A stretch of DNA of 64,000 bases from a virus, in the IMG/VR virus record IMGVR_UViG_3300012931_000015, positions 62,001-126,000 of that record, one strand, 5' to 3'. Positions within the stretch are counted from its first letter, which is position 1; each line of letters starts with the position of its first letter. Made by a program: the position numbers and the translations under genes. The notes under the pieces were generated by a model. The model saw nothing but the letters and a program-made list of their open reading frames with translations, was not told the origin of the DNA and ran no database searches. Positions 17,110-25,047 of this stretch are shown piece after piece.

Positions 17110-17265
17110 TTATCCTTTATTTTTTATAAATTTATAGCATTCTTCATAAGCTTTTAATTTACCTTTTGCATAATAGCCTAGTGTATCGTTTCCGTGTTTT
17201 TCAACTTCTTCTCTTTCTATTTGTATTCTCGTTTCTAAATCTGAAATATTTAAAATATCAGACAT
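17110..17265 (-). CDS. Small helical protein (51 aa)
   Basis: ATG 17265 follows AAAGGAG. The product is amphipathic and charged (TRIQIEREEVEKHG). Not recognised. Confidence 0.6.
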   Translation of the reverse strand: MSDILNISDLETRIQIEREEVEKHGNDTLGYYAKGKLKAYEECYKFIKNKG

Positions 17266-17268
17266 ATC

Positions 17269-17631
17269 TTAATTCTCCTTTTCTTCCACATTATCAAGTT
17301 CATCCTGACACTCTATAATATCTAATAATAATTGTTTACCTTTATCTGTTAGCCAACTACATCTAATAGTACTTCCATGTTCAAGATAACCTTTGTGAGT
17401 AGCCCAATAAGCAAAAAACATATAAGGTAGATCAGCATAATCTTGATATTTTTTATTATCAAATACCATAAGCATAGCTTTTACATAATCCATTATTTCT
17501 TCTGGATTACCACAACCACAAAAATCTAGTTCATCTATCATTAAAAAATCACTTTTAGAATCCCAATGACACCCTGTTGTATCAATATAACCACTACCAT
17601 AATATTCATCTTTTTTTAATATTTCTAACAT
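17269..17631 (-). CDS. Conserved phage-type hypothetical protein (120 aa)
   Basis: Compact alpha/beta protein with FCGCGNPEEIMDYV and a C-terminal STIRCSWLTDKGKQLL. This looks like a family of phage proteins of unknown role with a winged-helix-like tail; I cannot name it. It overlaps the previous gene by 7 bases. Confidence 0.65.
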   Translation of the reverse strand: MLEILKKDEYYGSGYIDTTGCHWDSKSDFLMIDELDFCGCGNPEEIMDYVKAMLMVFDNKKYQDYADLPYMFFAYWATHKGYLEHGSTIRCSWLTDKGKQLLLDIIECQDELDNVEEKEN

Positions 17632-17930
17632 TTAGTTTGTCCTTCTAATAATTCATCTATTTCTTTTTTAGTAAAATATGTTTCAAGTTTTATAGGTTTA
17701 AAAATATTAAACATCATTTTATTGTAACTTGGTAATTTATCATACAAGTGTTCTGGATTTTTTCCTTGACAAATTAATTTAATATTTTTTTTACTATCTA
17801 AATCAATCACTTTGTTTCTAAAACGAAAAACTTTATCATTTCTATAAAAAAAGAAGTAAAAATTTAAGAACGAAAGTAATACAGCAACGCTAATAATAAT
17901 TGTAGTAAAAGTAGTAATTGTTGAAATCAT
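17625..17930 (-). CDS. Membrane-anchored protein (101 aa)
   Basis: ATG 17930 follows GGAGG, so the TTG extension to 17945 is unlikely. A hydrophobic segment at residues about 5-28 anchors a basic cytoplasmic or periplasmic domain. Function unknown. Confidence 0.65.
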   Translation of the reverse strand: MISTITTFTTIIISVAVLLSFLNFYFFFYRNDKVFRFRNKVIDLDSKKNIKLICQGKNPEHLYDKLPSYNKMMFNIFKPIKLETYFTKKEIDELLEGQTKC

Positions 17931-18130
17931 GAATAAATCCTCCAATATAACTCTAAAGTATCATAATCTTTTAATTTAAATCTCCAATTTCTCAAATACA
18001 AATCTATAATTTTTCTATGCTCTCTTAGATCACAATATGTTCCATAATGTTTGTATTTTTTATGATATTTTTTGTAAATTTTTAATTCTTTTAATTGTTT
18101 CTTAAAACATTTTTTGTAGTTAAATTTCAT
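17927..18130 (-). CDS. Small basic protein (67 aa)
   Basis: Very rich in K, Y and R with regular helices (KKYHKKYKHYG). It overlaps the next start as ATGA. It may bind nucleic acid. Confidence 0.6.
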   Translation of the reverse strand: MKFNYKKCFKKQLKELKIYKKYHKKYKHYGTYCDLREHRKIIDLYLRNWRFKLKDYDTLELYWRIYS

Positions 18131-18141
18131 ACAATTACTTC

Positions 18142-18318
18142 CTATTCTTTTTTTAGTTCATCAAAATTTAATATAATTATATTAGCTTCAGGATCAAGAA
18201 ATGCTCCTCTATACTTTCCAGACATTTTGGAATAATACATTTCATTACCTACATTTAATATTATATCAGTATTTTCTTTAATATCTTTTATATAATTTAA
18301 TAAATCTTGTTTTTTCAT
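18142..18318 (-). CDS. Small hypothetical protein (58 aa)
   Basis: ATG 18318 overlaps the stop of the glycosyltransferase gene. The sequence has a helical head and a beta-like tail (NIIILNFDEL). Not recognised. Confidence 0.6.
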   Translation of the reverse strand: MKKQDLLNYIKDIKENTDIILNVGNEMYYSKMSGKYRGAFLDPEANIIILNFDELKKE

Positions 18319-19088
18319 ATATTATATTTATAATTACCCTCTGTAAAATATTCTTTGTACCAATCTTTTGTTTTGAAAATTTCTAGCATACCCTTTTGCA
18401 TATCTTCGCCAGCTTTTTTATAATATTCTTGACGATTCTTAAATTCTTTGTCATTACCACTATCATAGGTGATCGAAGTTTGATGTGAAAGCAAAATGGA
18501 GTAATCAACTCCGATGGACAAACCTGCTTTTCTTACAAAATATGAAAAAAAATAATCCGATCCCCAACTTGGGAATCTTGGGTCTAATTTCCAATTAAAA
18601 GAATCCAAAGCGTCCTTAGAAAAAAATGGGGCGATAAAGTCCACCATTGAATGCCCTTTTGTAATCCCGTTAAAATTTTCTTTATTAGGAATTTTCACCA
18701 TATAATCATAACAATAATCCGGCACGGGTTTAATAAGAGAAGGATGCAAAACCCCGATGTCTGGATTTTCTTCTAAATGCTTTATCATATTAGCTAAAGG
18801 GTCAACATTTGGGTATTCAAATTTTATGTCATTTGTTAATAACCACGCTCGGCGTGGATTATATTCTTTAGCAATTTTTAATATTGAATTCATTCCCCCA
18901 GTCAATCTAGTGTTTTGTTCTATACGGTGTGTTGTGCTTTTGGCTATTTTATCTTTTTCACTTCCATTATCAAAGCATATAAGTGTATAAGGTATCTTGA
19001 CAAGTTGTTTAATTTGATTTACAAGAGCATCGGAAAGTGAGGGCATATTATACGACAATACTGCAATAATGTTATCAGAGCTATTCAT
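18315..19088 (-). CDS. Family 2 glycosyltransferase
   Basis: 257 residues. IIAVLSYNMPSL and LICFDNGSE form the nucleotide-sugar half; RLTGGMNSILKIAKEY and RRAWLLTNDIKF give the GGMN and TND (DXD-like) elements near residues 63 and 86. WGSDYFFSYFVRKAG and LLSHQTS fit the GT2 acceptor half. Soluble. Coupled by TAATG to the gene upstream. Confidence 0.8.
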   Translation of the reverse strand: MNSSDNIIAVLSYNMPSLSDALVNQIKQLVKIPYTLICFDNGSEKDKIAKSTTHRIEQNTRLTGGMNSILKIAKEYNPRRAWLLTNDIKFEYPNVDPLANMIKHLEENPDIGVLHPSLIKPVPDYCYDYMVKIPNKENFNGITKGHSMVDFIAPFFSKDALDSFNWKLDPRFPSWGSDYFFSYFVRKAGLSIGVDYSILLSHQTSITYDSGNDKEFKNRQEYYKKAGEDMQKGMLEIFKTKDWYKEYFTEGNYKYNI

Positions 19089-19387
19089 TAATATTTTTCC
19101 TTAAATTTTTTATAACTTGTATTATTCTGGCTATCTTCTTTACTTTGCCCTATTATTTCTATGGTAACAGCTTCATCTTTATCTATATTTTCTAAAGTTT
19201 TATTTATTTCATTACCTGCTTTATTTAAAGCATCAACTAATTCTTTTTTATGCTTATACAATTTATTTACATACTGCAAAGCACCTAAACCATATATTGA
19301 ATTACATGTAATACACTTAAAATATTTACCATCCTCACTTATATTAAATATATCAGAACCACAACTACAATTTAAATTTTTAAACAT
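19088..19387 (-). CDS. Zinc-ribbon protein (99 aa)
   Basis: CSCGSDIF and CITCNSIYG form a Cys4 ribbon in the first 30 residues; the rest is a charged helix. Function unknown. Confidence 0.65.
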   Translation of the reverse strand: MFKNLNCSCGSDIFNISEDGKYFKCITCNSIYGLGALQYVNKLYKHKKELVDALNKAGNEINKTLENIDKDEAVTIEIIGQSKEDSQNNTSYKKFKEKY

Positions 19388-19393
19388 AATATT

Positions 19394-19588
19394 TTATTCC
19401 TTTTCTTTTTCAAGGTTTGTTTTTATATCTATATTTACTAATTTCATTAAATATACAATTTCTTCTTCTCTTTCTATTATATCACATAATAACTCTTCTG
19501 CATCATCCGCTGATTCAGATGTTATTGTTTTCTTTAAATATTTAAGCCAAGCTAAAGTTTTATGTTTTATAAGTTCTTGATCTTTCAT
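19394..19588 (-). CDS. Small helical protein (64 aa)
   Basis: All-helical and acidic (DDAEELLCDIIEREEEIV). Begins at ATG 19588. Not recognised. Confidence 0.6.
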   Translation of the reverse strand: MKDQELIKHKTLAWLKYLKKTITSESADDAEELLCDIIEREEEIVYLMKLVNIDIKTNLEKEKE

Positions 19589-19590
19589 AA

Positions 19591-19773
19591 TTAAATTTTT
19601 CTCCTATATTTTATAGCCGGATGAAAAAATGTGCTATTATGAATTTCTTCATATTTTTCAATAGCTTCTTGCTCCGACATAGCATAAATTATTTCTATAT
19701 TCTCATAATGCCCACCTACACAACTATATTCAGATTCAGTATCTATATAAGTTCCTACCCAAAATTTTGTCAT
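19591..19773 (-). CDS. Small hypothetical protein (60 aa)
   Basis: A beta-rich start and MSEQEAIEKYEEIH helix, the pattern of small phage proteins with a YxxxA(I)xKY helix. Begins at ATG 19773. Not recognised. Confidence 0.6.
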   Translation of the reverse strand: MTKFWVGTYIDTESEYSCVGGHYENIEIIYAMSEQEAIEKYEEIHNSTFFHPAIKYRRKI

Positions 19774-19776
19774 AAG

Positions 19777-20544
19777 TTATTTCCCTTTCTTTATTTTAAT
19801 AATCTTACTACTAACCATTGTTCCACTTTCTTTAAATGCGCCACTATCTAAGTCAAATATTTCAGCATTGTTTATTTTTAAAAATTCTCTAAACTCATCA
19901 TTTATTTTTCTACTATTACTGAATGCTCCACTACTTAATATTCCAACCAAAATACCATTATCTGTTAAATGATCAAATGCTTTCATTGTATGAATAATAT
20001 CTTGATTTTTAGTAAATGGAGGATTCATTAATATTCTGTCAAACGAAAATAAAATATCGTAGTCTAAAAAATTACCATTTATTATATTAAAGTTAATATT
20101 ATTTGGTTTGTTATTTTCTAATAGTTCACAATTTTCTTTATCTAGCTCAATACAAGTTATATCAAGATTTAAATTAGGTAAATTAAGAATTATGTTTCCA
20201 ATTCCTGCGCTTGGTTCTAACAACCAGCAACCAGTATATAATTCTGCCAATTCTATCATTTCTTCTACAATTTCTATTGGAGTATAGTACTGTTGATATT
20301 CTTTTTTTATATCAATATATTCTCCGGTCTCTATTAAATTATTTATTGATTCTTTCAAATCTGTTTCTGTATTTTCACATACATGATATTTTAGTTTTCT
20401 ACCCCATTTTATGTTTAGGGTTTCTAATACTTTCATTAAATCTAAATATAGTTTTCTATCTAACTGTGTGTTTGGAAGATATAAGTTATTATCTTCAATG
20501 TTACAATTTGATAGTACATTAATTATTTCTTGTTTAATTTTCAT
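19777..20544 (-). CDS. N6-adenine-type DNA methyltransferase
   Basis: 255 residues. YYTPIEIVEEMIEL, LLEPSAGIGNIIL (SAM motif I near residue 109), ITCIELDKEN (motif II) and DRILMNPPFTKNQD (catalytic NPPF near 173) identify a gamma-class amino-methylase fold, as in solitary phage adenine methyltransferases. The N-terminal 85 residues are a less conserved helical region. It could protect phage DNA from restriction, or act on RNA. GAGG precedes ATG 20544, immediately after the structured RNA candidate. Confidence 0.85.
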   Translation of the reverse strand: MKIKQEIINVLSNCNIEDNNLYLPNTQLDRKLYLDLMKVLETLNIKWGRKLKYHVCENTETDLKESINNLIETGEYIDIKKEYQQYYTPIEIVEEMIELAELYTGCWLLEPSAGIGNIILNLPNLNLDITCIELDKENCELLENNKPNNINFNIINGNFLDYDILFSFDRILMNPPFTKNQDIIHTMKAFDHLTDNGILVGILSSGAFSNSRKINDEFREFLKINNAEIFDLDSGAFKESGTMVSSKIIKIKKGK

Positions 20545-20576
20545 AGTTTAATTTCCTCTTATATTTTTTAATAAAT

Positions 20577-20710
20577 AAAAAAAGACTCATTCCAACTGTT
20601 CCTGTTGGAGATACCTGTTAATTCAGGTCGACTGGTGCGCTTACGACTTGTAGTCTTTAGAGGCGTTCGAGTCATTTCAAAAAACATTAAATGGAGGGGA
20701 GTCCATCTAT
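20577..20710 (-). ncRNA. GC-rich structured RNA candidate ending in a U-run
   Basis: This gap is far richer in G and C than the rest of the window. On the minus strand GACTC (20669-20673) can pair with GAGTC (20584-20588) around three hairpins: GACT/AGTC (20655-20645), ACCTG/CAGGT (20628-20613) and CCAAC/GTTGG with a 7-base loop (20608-20592). It ends in seven U residues (20583-20577) like a terminated transcript. Upstream, CCCCTCC (20699-20693) is complementary to a ribosome-binding site. No ORF is present. It resembles no RNA family I can name. The plus strand could also fold, so orientation is inferred from the U-run and the neighbouring genes. Confidence 0.5.
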
Positions 20711-20714
20711 AATT

Positions 20715-20981
20715 TTATAATATTTCCCTTTTTATAAACTGACTTATTATAAACTCTTCTTTTTTTGTGAAATCATTAAATTTTCTATAACCTTTGATAA
20801 TTACTCTATCACCTTTTCTTAAATCTGCCAAAGTTTCACCTATTTCTTCCCAGCCTATCAAAATTAGTTCTTCATCGTCATTTTTTATTTTTACTTTACT
20901 TAATAATTTACCAGAAGGTACATATTTAGTTTCAGGATCATGTTGTAATATACCATCTGTAAATTCATGTTCATAACTCAT
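20715..20981 (-). CDS. OB-fold protein, single-strand-binding-like
   Basis: 88 residues with an SSB-like pattern: VPSGKLLSKVKI, then ELILIGWEEIGETLADLRKGDRVIIKG, where SSB proteins have '...w...gk.AE.l...lkKGd.V.v.G', and a final strand ending ISQFI. It may bind single-stranded nucleic acid. Shares the fold, but little sequence, with the protein at 7962-8249. Confidence 0.55.
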   Translation of the reverse strand: MSYEHEFTDGILQHDPETKYVPSGKLLSKVKIKNDDEELILIGWEEIGETLADLRKGDRVIIKGYRKFNDFTKKEEFIISQFIKREIL

Positions 20982-20996
20982 AATAATTTTTATTCC

Positions 20997-21194
20997 TTAA
21001 TTTTGATTTAAAAATTTTGCATCTTTTTCAGATAAATTACTATAAAAACCGCACTCATTAATTCCATTACTATTTAAACAAAATCCATTATATTCAAAAT
21101 TACATTGTATAGTAATATTTGCTGGTGTGTTTATATTGACAATACTTTCTGATTCATTCTTAGTACACATTTGCATATTTTCAACGTATTTCAT
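20997..21194 (-). CDS. Small Cys-containing protein (65 aa)
   Basis: Four Cys residues (MQMCTKN, IQCNF, GFCLN, NECGF) suggest a metal site or disulphides. Begins at ATG 21194, overlapping the previous stop as ATGA. Not recognised. Confidence 0.6.
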   Translation of the reverse strand: MKYVENMQMCTKNESESIVNINTPANITIQCNFEYNGFCLNSNGINECGFYSNLSEKDAKFLNQN

Positions 21195-21430
21195 ATTTCC
21201 TCATCATGATTAAAATCTAAAATATTTGTATCTTCTAGTTTAAATTTTTTATTTTCAAAGTATCTACTTAAATCTTCACAATTAATTGCAATACAATTAT
21301 TATTTTCATCATTTTCTATGCTCTTAACATCCCAATAAGAAAAGCCTACATCAATCACTATACCTATGTTTATATCTTTATCTTGTATTTTATTTTTCTT
21401 AATAAATTTAATTAATTCTTTACCTGTCAT
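21191..21430 (-). CDS. Hypothetical protein (79 aa)
   Basis: A helical head (GKELIKFIKKNKIQDKDI) and beta-rich body, as in small phage proteins of the type 'eLi..L.......v'. Not recognised. Confidence 0.65.
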   Translation of the reverse strand: MTGKELIKFIKKNKIQDKDINIGIVIDVGFSYWDVKSIENDENNNCIAINCEDLSRYFENKKFKLEDTNILDFNHDEEI

Positions 21431-21440
21431 ATTTTTCCTT

Positions 21441-22184
21441 TCATCTAAAAAGTGGAATTCGTTCTCCGCTAAGTCTTATTATATGTAATTTTAAATCACT
21501 ATATTTCATCTGACAATCAAAATTTTTATTTTCTGATAGAAACATAGTAAAAGGAAATTCGCCTTCTATTACTTTATGTTTTCTAATAGAAACATCAAAG
21601 TATTTATCCATTATTTTTGGAAAATTTTCAATAATTTTTACAAATATATTACGAGAAATAATAATAAAAGAATCATGCCGAAGTGAATAATCTAAGGAAT
21701 GGGGGGATGGGATTATGTAAATTGTATTTGGGTTTTTAAAAACATCTTTTATCTCGTTCATGTTTATTTTAGTATTATAGAATAAATCATATCTAGTTTT
21801 AATAACTATATCAAACTGCATATTATTTTCTTTTTCATATTCAAGCATTAAGTTATAAGCTTGCTCTATTGAATACCACATTCCATGTACAGAATTATAC
21901 CCCCCAACTTCATTATAAAGGGGCTTATCCTTACATACAAAAACTTGTTCCTGTTCTATTAAAAGCTTAGTTGGTTTATAAAAAATAAAATTGTCTTTTG
22001 TAATAATTTTATTAGCCTTTTCTCCGTCTCCAGTTTTATTCCACCACACATGATTTTTATGACTAATTTTATTATAGGAGTGGCAAAATATTTTTGGTTG
22101 AAGATGAGCAAAAGCTTGATGAAATGATTCATAGGTTTGAATAGCTGATCTATAATGACCTGTTAGAAGTATTGCTATGTTCAT
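21441..22184 (-). CDS. Putative glycosyltransferase
   Basis: 247 residues. IAILLTGHYRSAIQTYESF and IVIKTRYDLFYN match sugar-transferase-like proteins of capsule and lipopolysaccharide clusters, where the 'R.D' pair stands in for the DXD motif. PFTMFLSEN and a terminal basic tail follow. No signal peptide. It overlaps no neighbour and starts one base after the previous stop. Less certain than the GT2 genes. Confidence 0.6.
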   Translation of the reverse strand: MNIAILLTGHYRSAIQTYESFHQAFAHLQPKIFCHSYNKISHKNHVWWNKTGDGEKANKIITKDNFIFYKPTKLLIEQEQVFVCKDKPLYNEVGGYNSVHGMWYSIEQAYNLMLEYEKENNMQFDIVIKTRYDLFYNTKINMNEIKDVFKNPNTIYIIPSPHSLDYSLRHDSFIIISRNIFVKIIENFPKIMDKYFDVSIRKHKVIEGEFPFTMFLSENKNFDCQMKYSDLKLHIIRLSGERIPLFR

Positions 22185-22751
22185 TCAAATTTTCCATTCA
22201 ACATTAAAATAGCCACTTTCTTTTTCAAACTTATTTCCGGTTATAATATTTATTCCTTTGAATTTTGTTGTACATAAATAAGCTGTACCTTTCAATCCTT
22301 TGCGTTTAGCACCATGATTTAAAATATCTTGTTCTATAATTTTCATTTTTCTATTTGTTTTGAATCTTGAAGCTGGCATACCTATAAAACTAAATTGTCT
22401 ATAACTTTGATCTTTTTGATACTCTTCTGTAAGTTTTTCATTTATTAAATCAGATATTTGATCGAGTGTTGAATTTATCGGAGCTTTCACATAATAAAAA
22501 CTGCCACAACCTTCTCTATCAACATTTCTTATTTGAAATTTTTTTATTTCTTTACTTAGTTTATTAATATAAGTTATATTTTTTAGAATAGATTTGCAAT
22601 AAGGGCATTCGGTTATTGTTTCTAAACAACCATGACAATCTTCTGATTTTTTAAATGAAGTATAAGTTTTTATATTATAGTTATTAATATTTTGTTTCAT
22701 ATCTTCACAAGGCACAAAAGTTTCTTCATCCCAATGACATTTGTTATCCAT
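22185..22751 (-). CDS. Hypothetical zinc-binding protein (188 aa)
   Basis: ATG 22751 is preceded by AAGGAG; the longer frame to 22790 has no ribosome site. CHGCLETITECPYC forms a likely zinc pair. The C-terminal half is basic with GAKRKGLKGTAYLC. Function unknown. Confidence 0.65.
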   Translation of the reverse strand: MDNKCHWDEETFVPCEDMKQNINNYNIKTYTSFKKSEDCHGCLETITECPYCKSILKNITYINKLSKEIKKFQIRNVDREGCGSFYYVKAPINSTLDQISDLINEKLTEEYQKDQSYRQFSFIGMPASRFKTNRKMKIIEQDILNHGAKRKGLKGTAYLCTTKFKGINIITGNKFEKESGYFNVEWKI

Positions 22752-22764
22752 ATAAGCACTCCTT

Positions 22765-23238
22765 TTAATACCAGTATTGCAAATAACCATATTTTATTTT
22801 ATAGTTTTCTTTTCCATAGTATTTATCTAAAAATTGAATAATGTTATAATGTTGTTTTTGAAAATTTTGAATAATTTCTGAAATATTTGTATCAGTTAAA
22901 TCAATTATTAAATCATTGTTTCCTATAAAGTTGGTATAATGAGGATATTCTATATTTAAGTAATAATAAATAAAATCAGGAGCATTTCCCATCTGTAATT
23001 TAATTATTTCTTCTTCGAGTTCATCTGTTATTTCATCCCAAAAATCATTTATTATATTTTGTGATTTAGAGATGGTTTTTACTTCTCCTCCACAAAGTTT
23101 ACAATATTTTCCCTCATAATTATATTTATTGTAAGTTTCATGACATTTTATATATTCAGTTTCAGTTATTTCAACATTTCTATATTGTGGTTCACATTTA
23201 AAATAAATGCCTAAATATTGATGTAAATCTAAACTCAT
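22765..23238 (-). CDS. Hypothetical protein with CxxC (157 aa)
   Basis: CKLCGG near residue 46 with an earlier CHETYN could bind metal. The C-terminal part is an alternating alpha/beta sequence ending in many Tyr. It is the first gene after the promoter at 23277-23305. Not recognised. Confidence 0.65.
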   Translation of the reverse strand: MSLDLHQYLGIYFKCEPQYRNVEITETEYIKCHETYNKYNYEGKYCKLCGGEVKTISKSQNIINDFWDEITDELEEEIIKLQMGNAPDFIYYYLNIEYPHYTNFIGNNDLIIDLTDTNISEIIQNFQKQHYNIIQFLDKYYGKENYKIKYGYLQYWY

Positions 23239-23276
23239 AATTTTATCCTTTAGAAATAAAGATTTAATTTTTATTG

Positions 23277-23305
23277 AGTATAAAATATTTTAGCAGATTT
23301 GTCAA
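23277..23305 (-). promoter_or_regulatory. Sigma70-type promoter
   Basis: TTGACA (23300-23305), 17-base spacer, TATACT (23277-23282). It lies between tRNA-Tyr and the gene starting at 23238, so it restarts transcription after the tRNA array. Confidence 0.65.
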
Positions 23306-23341
23306 CAATTATTTTTAATTTTTTTTAAAGAAAATAAAAAT

Positions 23342-23425
23342 TGGGAGCCGTGTGAGTCGAACACACCGAGCCCGAAAGCACCAGATTTACAGTCTGACCT
23401 GCCTCCACTTACAGAATAGACTCCC
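23342..23425 (-). tRNA. tRNA-Tyr (GTA)
   Basis: Acceptor GGGAGTC/GGCTCCC pairs fully (one G-U). The anticodon loop gives GTA. A long variable arm (GGTGCTTTCGGGCTC region) is proper for Tyr. The T-arm GTGTG-TTCGACT-CACAC is canonical. Discriminator A; CCA is not encoded. Confidence 0.93.
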
Positions 23426-23436
23426 ATTTAAAAAAA

Positions 23437-23510
23437 TAGCTTCGGAGGGATTTGAACCCATCACTACACAGAGCTTAAATCTGTTGACTCTTCCGTTGGT
23501 TTACGAAGCC
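23437..23510 (-). tRNA. tRNA-Leu (TAA), atypical
   Basis: Acceptor GGCTTCG/CGAAGCT and anticodon stem ACAGA/TCTGT pair well, with anticodon TAA. The variable loop is short, unlike normal Leu tRNAs. The D-stem is weak, and the T-stem GA-T-GGG/CCCTC has a bulged T. It lies next to a homing endonuclease gene. Confidence 0.75.
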
Positions 23511-23518
23511 ATACTATA

Positions 23519-24451
23519 TTAATTAATTTTCAGTTTTCTTCCTTTTATAAATCCTAATGATATATAAGAATCAAAAGCATTTTTATTTATTGATAATGAT
23601 TTTTTTTCTTTATCGGAATATACCCAAATTTTTCCATAATTATTATTATTTTCTTTTTGTTGATGCCTTATCTTTTTAAATGTATCGTATACTTTTTTAT
23701 GGGGTCTGTGGATTTTTAAAAGTATTTTTTCGTTATCTTTTTTTATCTTACTATATTTTTTCATAATTTTAATTATCTTATGTATGTTTTCCAATTTTAG
23801 TATTTTATCATTTAATGCTTTTACTTCCGCTATTCTTTTAATATCATATTTTTCGATAAAATTTCTAGCTACTGAAATATATTTTTTTGTATCATTAAAT
23901 AATTGTTTCCAAGAAATTCTTAATATGTGCCATCCATTATTTTGTAAATACTCATCTTTTCTTTTATCTCTAATAATATGTTGAATATACCTGTGATGTT
24001 GAGCACCATCAATTTCTATAGCTAACATTTTATTTACCCATGCAAAATCTATATGATATTTGTGAACATGATAATTATATTCATAATTTTTATCTTCAAA
24101 TTCATTCTCTATCACTTTCATAAAAAATTGTTCAGGATATGAAGGTATTCCTTTCCAATGATTAAAACCAATATTTGAAGCTCGTCCTTCCTTATGAGCT
24201 TTTTTCATGCCATCTGAAACTTTTTTCTTAAAATATTTTGTAAAACATTCAGTATTTCCGCATGTTTTAGTATAATTTATATTATTTTTATTTATACAAT
24301 CTTTACCACAGATAGGACATTTGGGTATTATAAAATTATCATATTTAATTTTATATTCTAATAATTTAATATTATGTTTACTATATAGATGTCTACTAAG
24401 TGATTGCAAGTTATTATATTGTTTTATATTACAAATTTTACATACGCCCAT
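23519..24451 (-). CDS. Vsr-like (EDxHD-type) homing endonuclease
   Basis: 310 residues. The N-terminus has two zinc-binding segments (CKICNIKQ with a later HLYSKH, and CPICGKDC...CGNTEC). The nuclease core is YHIDFAWVNKMLAIEIDG with QHHRY, then LQNNGWHILRISWKQL, the strand-helix-strand pattern of Vsr/PD-(D/E)xK-like nucleases such as I-Bth0305I. It sits inside the tRNA array between tRNA-Leu and tRNA-Ser, and probably moves between phages by cutting array sequence. AAGGAG precedes ATG 24451. Confidence 0.8.
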   Translation of the reverse strand: MGVCKICNIKQYNNLQSLSRHLYSKHNIKLLEYKIKYDNFIIPKCPICGKDCINKNNINYTKTCGNTECFTKYFKKKVSDGMKKAHKEGRASNIGFNHWKGIPSYPEQFFMKVIENEFEDKNYEYNYHVHKYHIDFAWVNKMLAIEIDGAQHHRYIQHIIRDKRKDEYLQNNGWHILRISWKQLFNDTKKYISVARNFIEKYDIKRIAEVKALNDKILKLENIHKIIKIMKKYSKIKKDNEKILLKIHRPHKKVYDTFKKIRHQQKENNNNYGKIWVYSDKEKKSLSINKNAFDSYISLGFIKGRKLKIN

Positions 24452-24467
24452 ACATAATTTTTCTCCT

Positions 24468-24519
24468 TATAGTGAATGATAATAAATTAATTTTTATGAA
24501 TCATAGCTTCCTCACTATA
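24468..24519. repeat. Inverted repeat upstream of the endonuclease gene
   Basis: TATAGTGA (24468-24475) is repeated inverted as TCACTATA (24512-24519), with a second pair AATGATA/TATCATT just inside and outside. It could be a transcript hairpin separating the endonuclease gene from the tRNAs, or a trace of insertion. Confidence 0.4.
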
Positions 24520-24529
24520 TAATATCATT

Positions 24530-24615
24530 CGGAAAACAGAGAACTCGAATCTCATACACTTATCATGTACAATCAGTTTAGCAAACTGTTTCTGCTCCTA
24601 GCAGATTTGTTTTCC
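24530..24615 (-). tRNA. tRNA-Ser (GCT)
   Basis: Acceptor GGAAAAC/GTTTTCC, anticodon loop TTGCTAA (GCT), long variable arm (TGTACATGATAAGTGTA), T-loop TTCGAGT and discriminator G, all expected for serine. The outermost T-stem pair is T-T. Confidence 0.92.
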
Positions 24616-24617
24616 AT

Positions 24618-24689
24618 AGCCTTCAGTTTGGACTTGAACCAACACAAAATCCTTACAAGGGATTTATACTACCATTATATTATGAAGGC
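24618..24689 (-). tRNA. tRNA-Thr (TGT)
   Basis: Acceptor GCCTTCA/TGAAGGC, D-stem ATAT/GTAT, anticodon stem AATCC/GGATT around CTTGTAA (TGT). The T-loop TTCAAGT is canonical, but the T-stem has an extra A on its 3' side (GTTGG/CCAA-A-C). Confidence 0.88.
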
Positions 24690-24696
24690 GTAAAAT

Positions 24697-24783
24697 CGGA
24701 AGATAGGTCTACTCGAAAGCCATGCTTTTTTCAGCACCTACCGATTTCAAGTCGGCGGTAGTACCCTGACTACTTTATCTTCC
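24697..24783 (-). tRNA. tRNA-Ser (TGA)
   Basis: Acceptor GGAAGAT/ATCTTCC, anticodon loop CTTGAAA (TGA), long variable arm and discriminator G fit serine. The T-loop TTCGAGT is normal, but the T-stem is irregular, with six bases on the 3' side and mismatches. Confidence 0.87.
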
Positions 24784-24789
24784 CAAATG

Positions 24790-24863
24790 GGTGTCTATGG
24801 AGAATTGAACTCCAACTATCAGAGCCACAATCTGACGTGCGAACCTTTAACACTTTAGACACC
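24790..24863 (-). tRNA. tRNA-His (GTG)
   Basis: An eight-pair acceptor GGTGTCTA/TAGACACC gives the G-1:C73 pair unique to His. The anticodon loop is TTGTGGC (GTG), T-arm TGGAG-TTCAATT-CTCCA. Canonical in every part. Confidence 0.93.
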
Positions 24864-24895
24864 ACACATAAAGTCAAAATGATATTTGACTATAT

Positions 24896-24967
24896 CGGAT
24901 TTACGGAGAATTGAACTCACGACTTCAGGTTAGACAGACCTGCATACTACCTTTATATTATAAATCC
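24896..24967 (-). tRNA. tRNA-Asp (GTC)
   Basis: Acceptor GGATTTA/TAAATCC, anticodon stem CAGGT/ACCTG with loop CTGTCTA (GTC), discriminator G. The T-stem is CG-T-GAG/CTCCG, with a bulged T at the same place as in tRNA-Leu. Confidence 0.9.
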
Positions 24968-24969
24968 AT

Positions 24970-25042
24970 TAGCGGATAGTAGATTTGCACTACTGACCTT
25001 CAGCTTATGAGGCTGTCGAGCTAACTACTGCTCCAATCCGCT
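24970..25042 (-). tRNA. tRNA-Met (CAT)
   Basis: Acceptor AGCGGAT/ATCCGCT, anticodon loop CTCATAA (CAT), T-stem AGTAG/CTACT. A1-T72 pairs, so it is an elongator (or a CAT tRNA modified to read ATA), not an initiator. The T-loop is TGCAAAT, with G in place of T55. Confidence 0.88.
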
Positions 25043-25047
25043 ATAAT

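Noticed and set aside
20577-20710. tRNA on the plus strand (TTCGAGTC near the end)
   Set aside because: No acceptor, anticodon or D-stem can be formed in the right places.
24864-24895. Further tRNA between His and Asp
   Set aside because: Only a 7-base-pair hairpin (AGTCAAA/TTTGACT) fits; too short, probably a spacer or processing signal.
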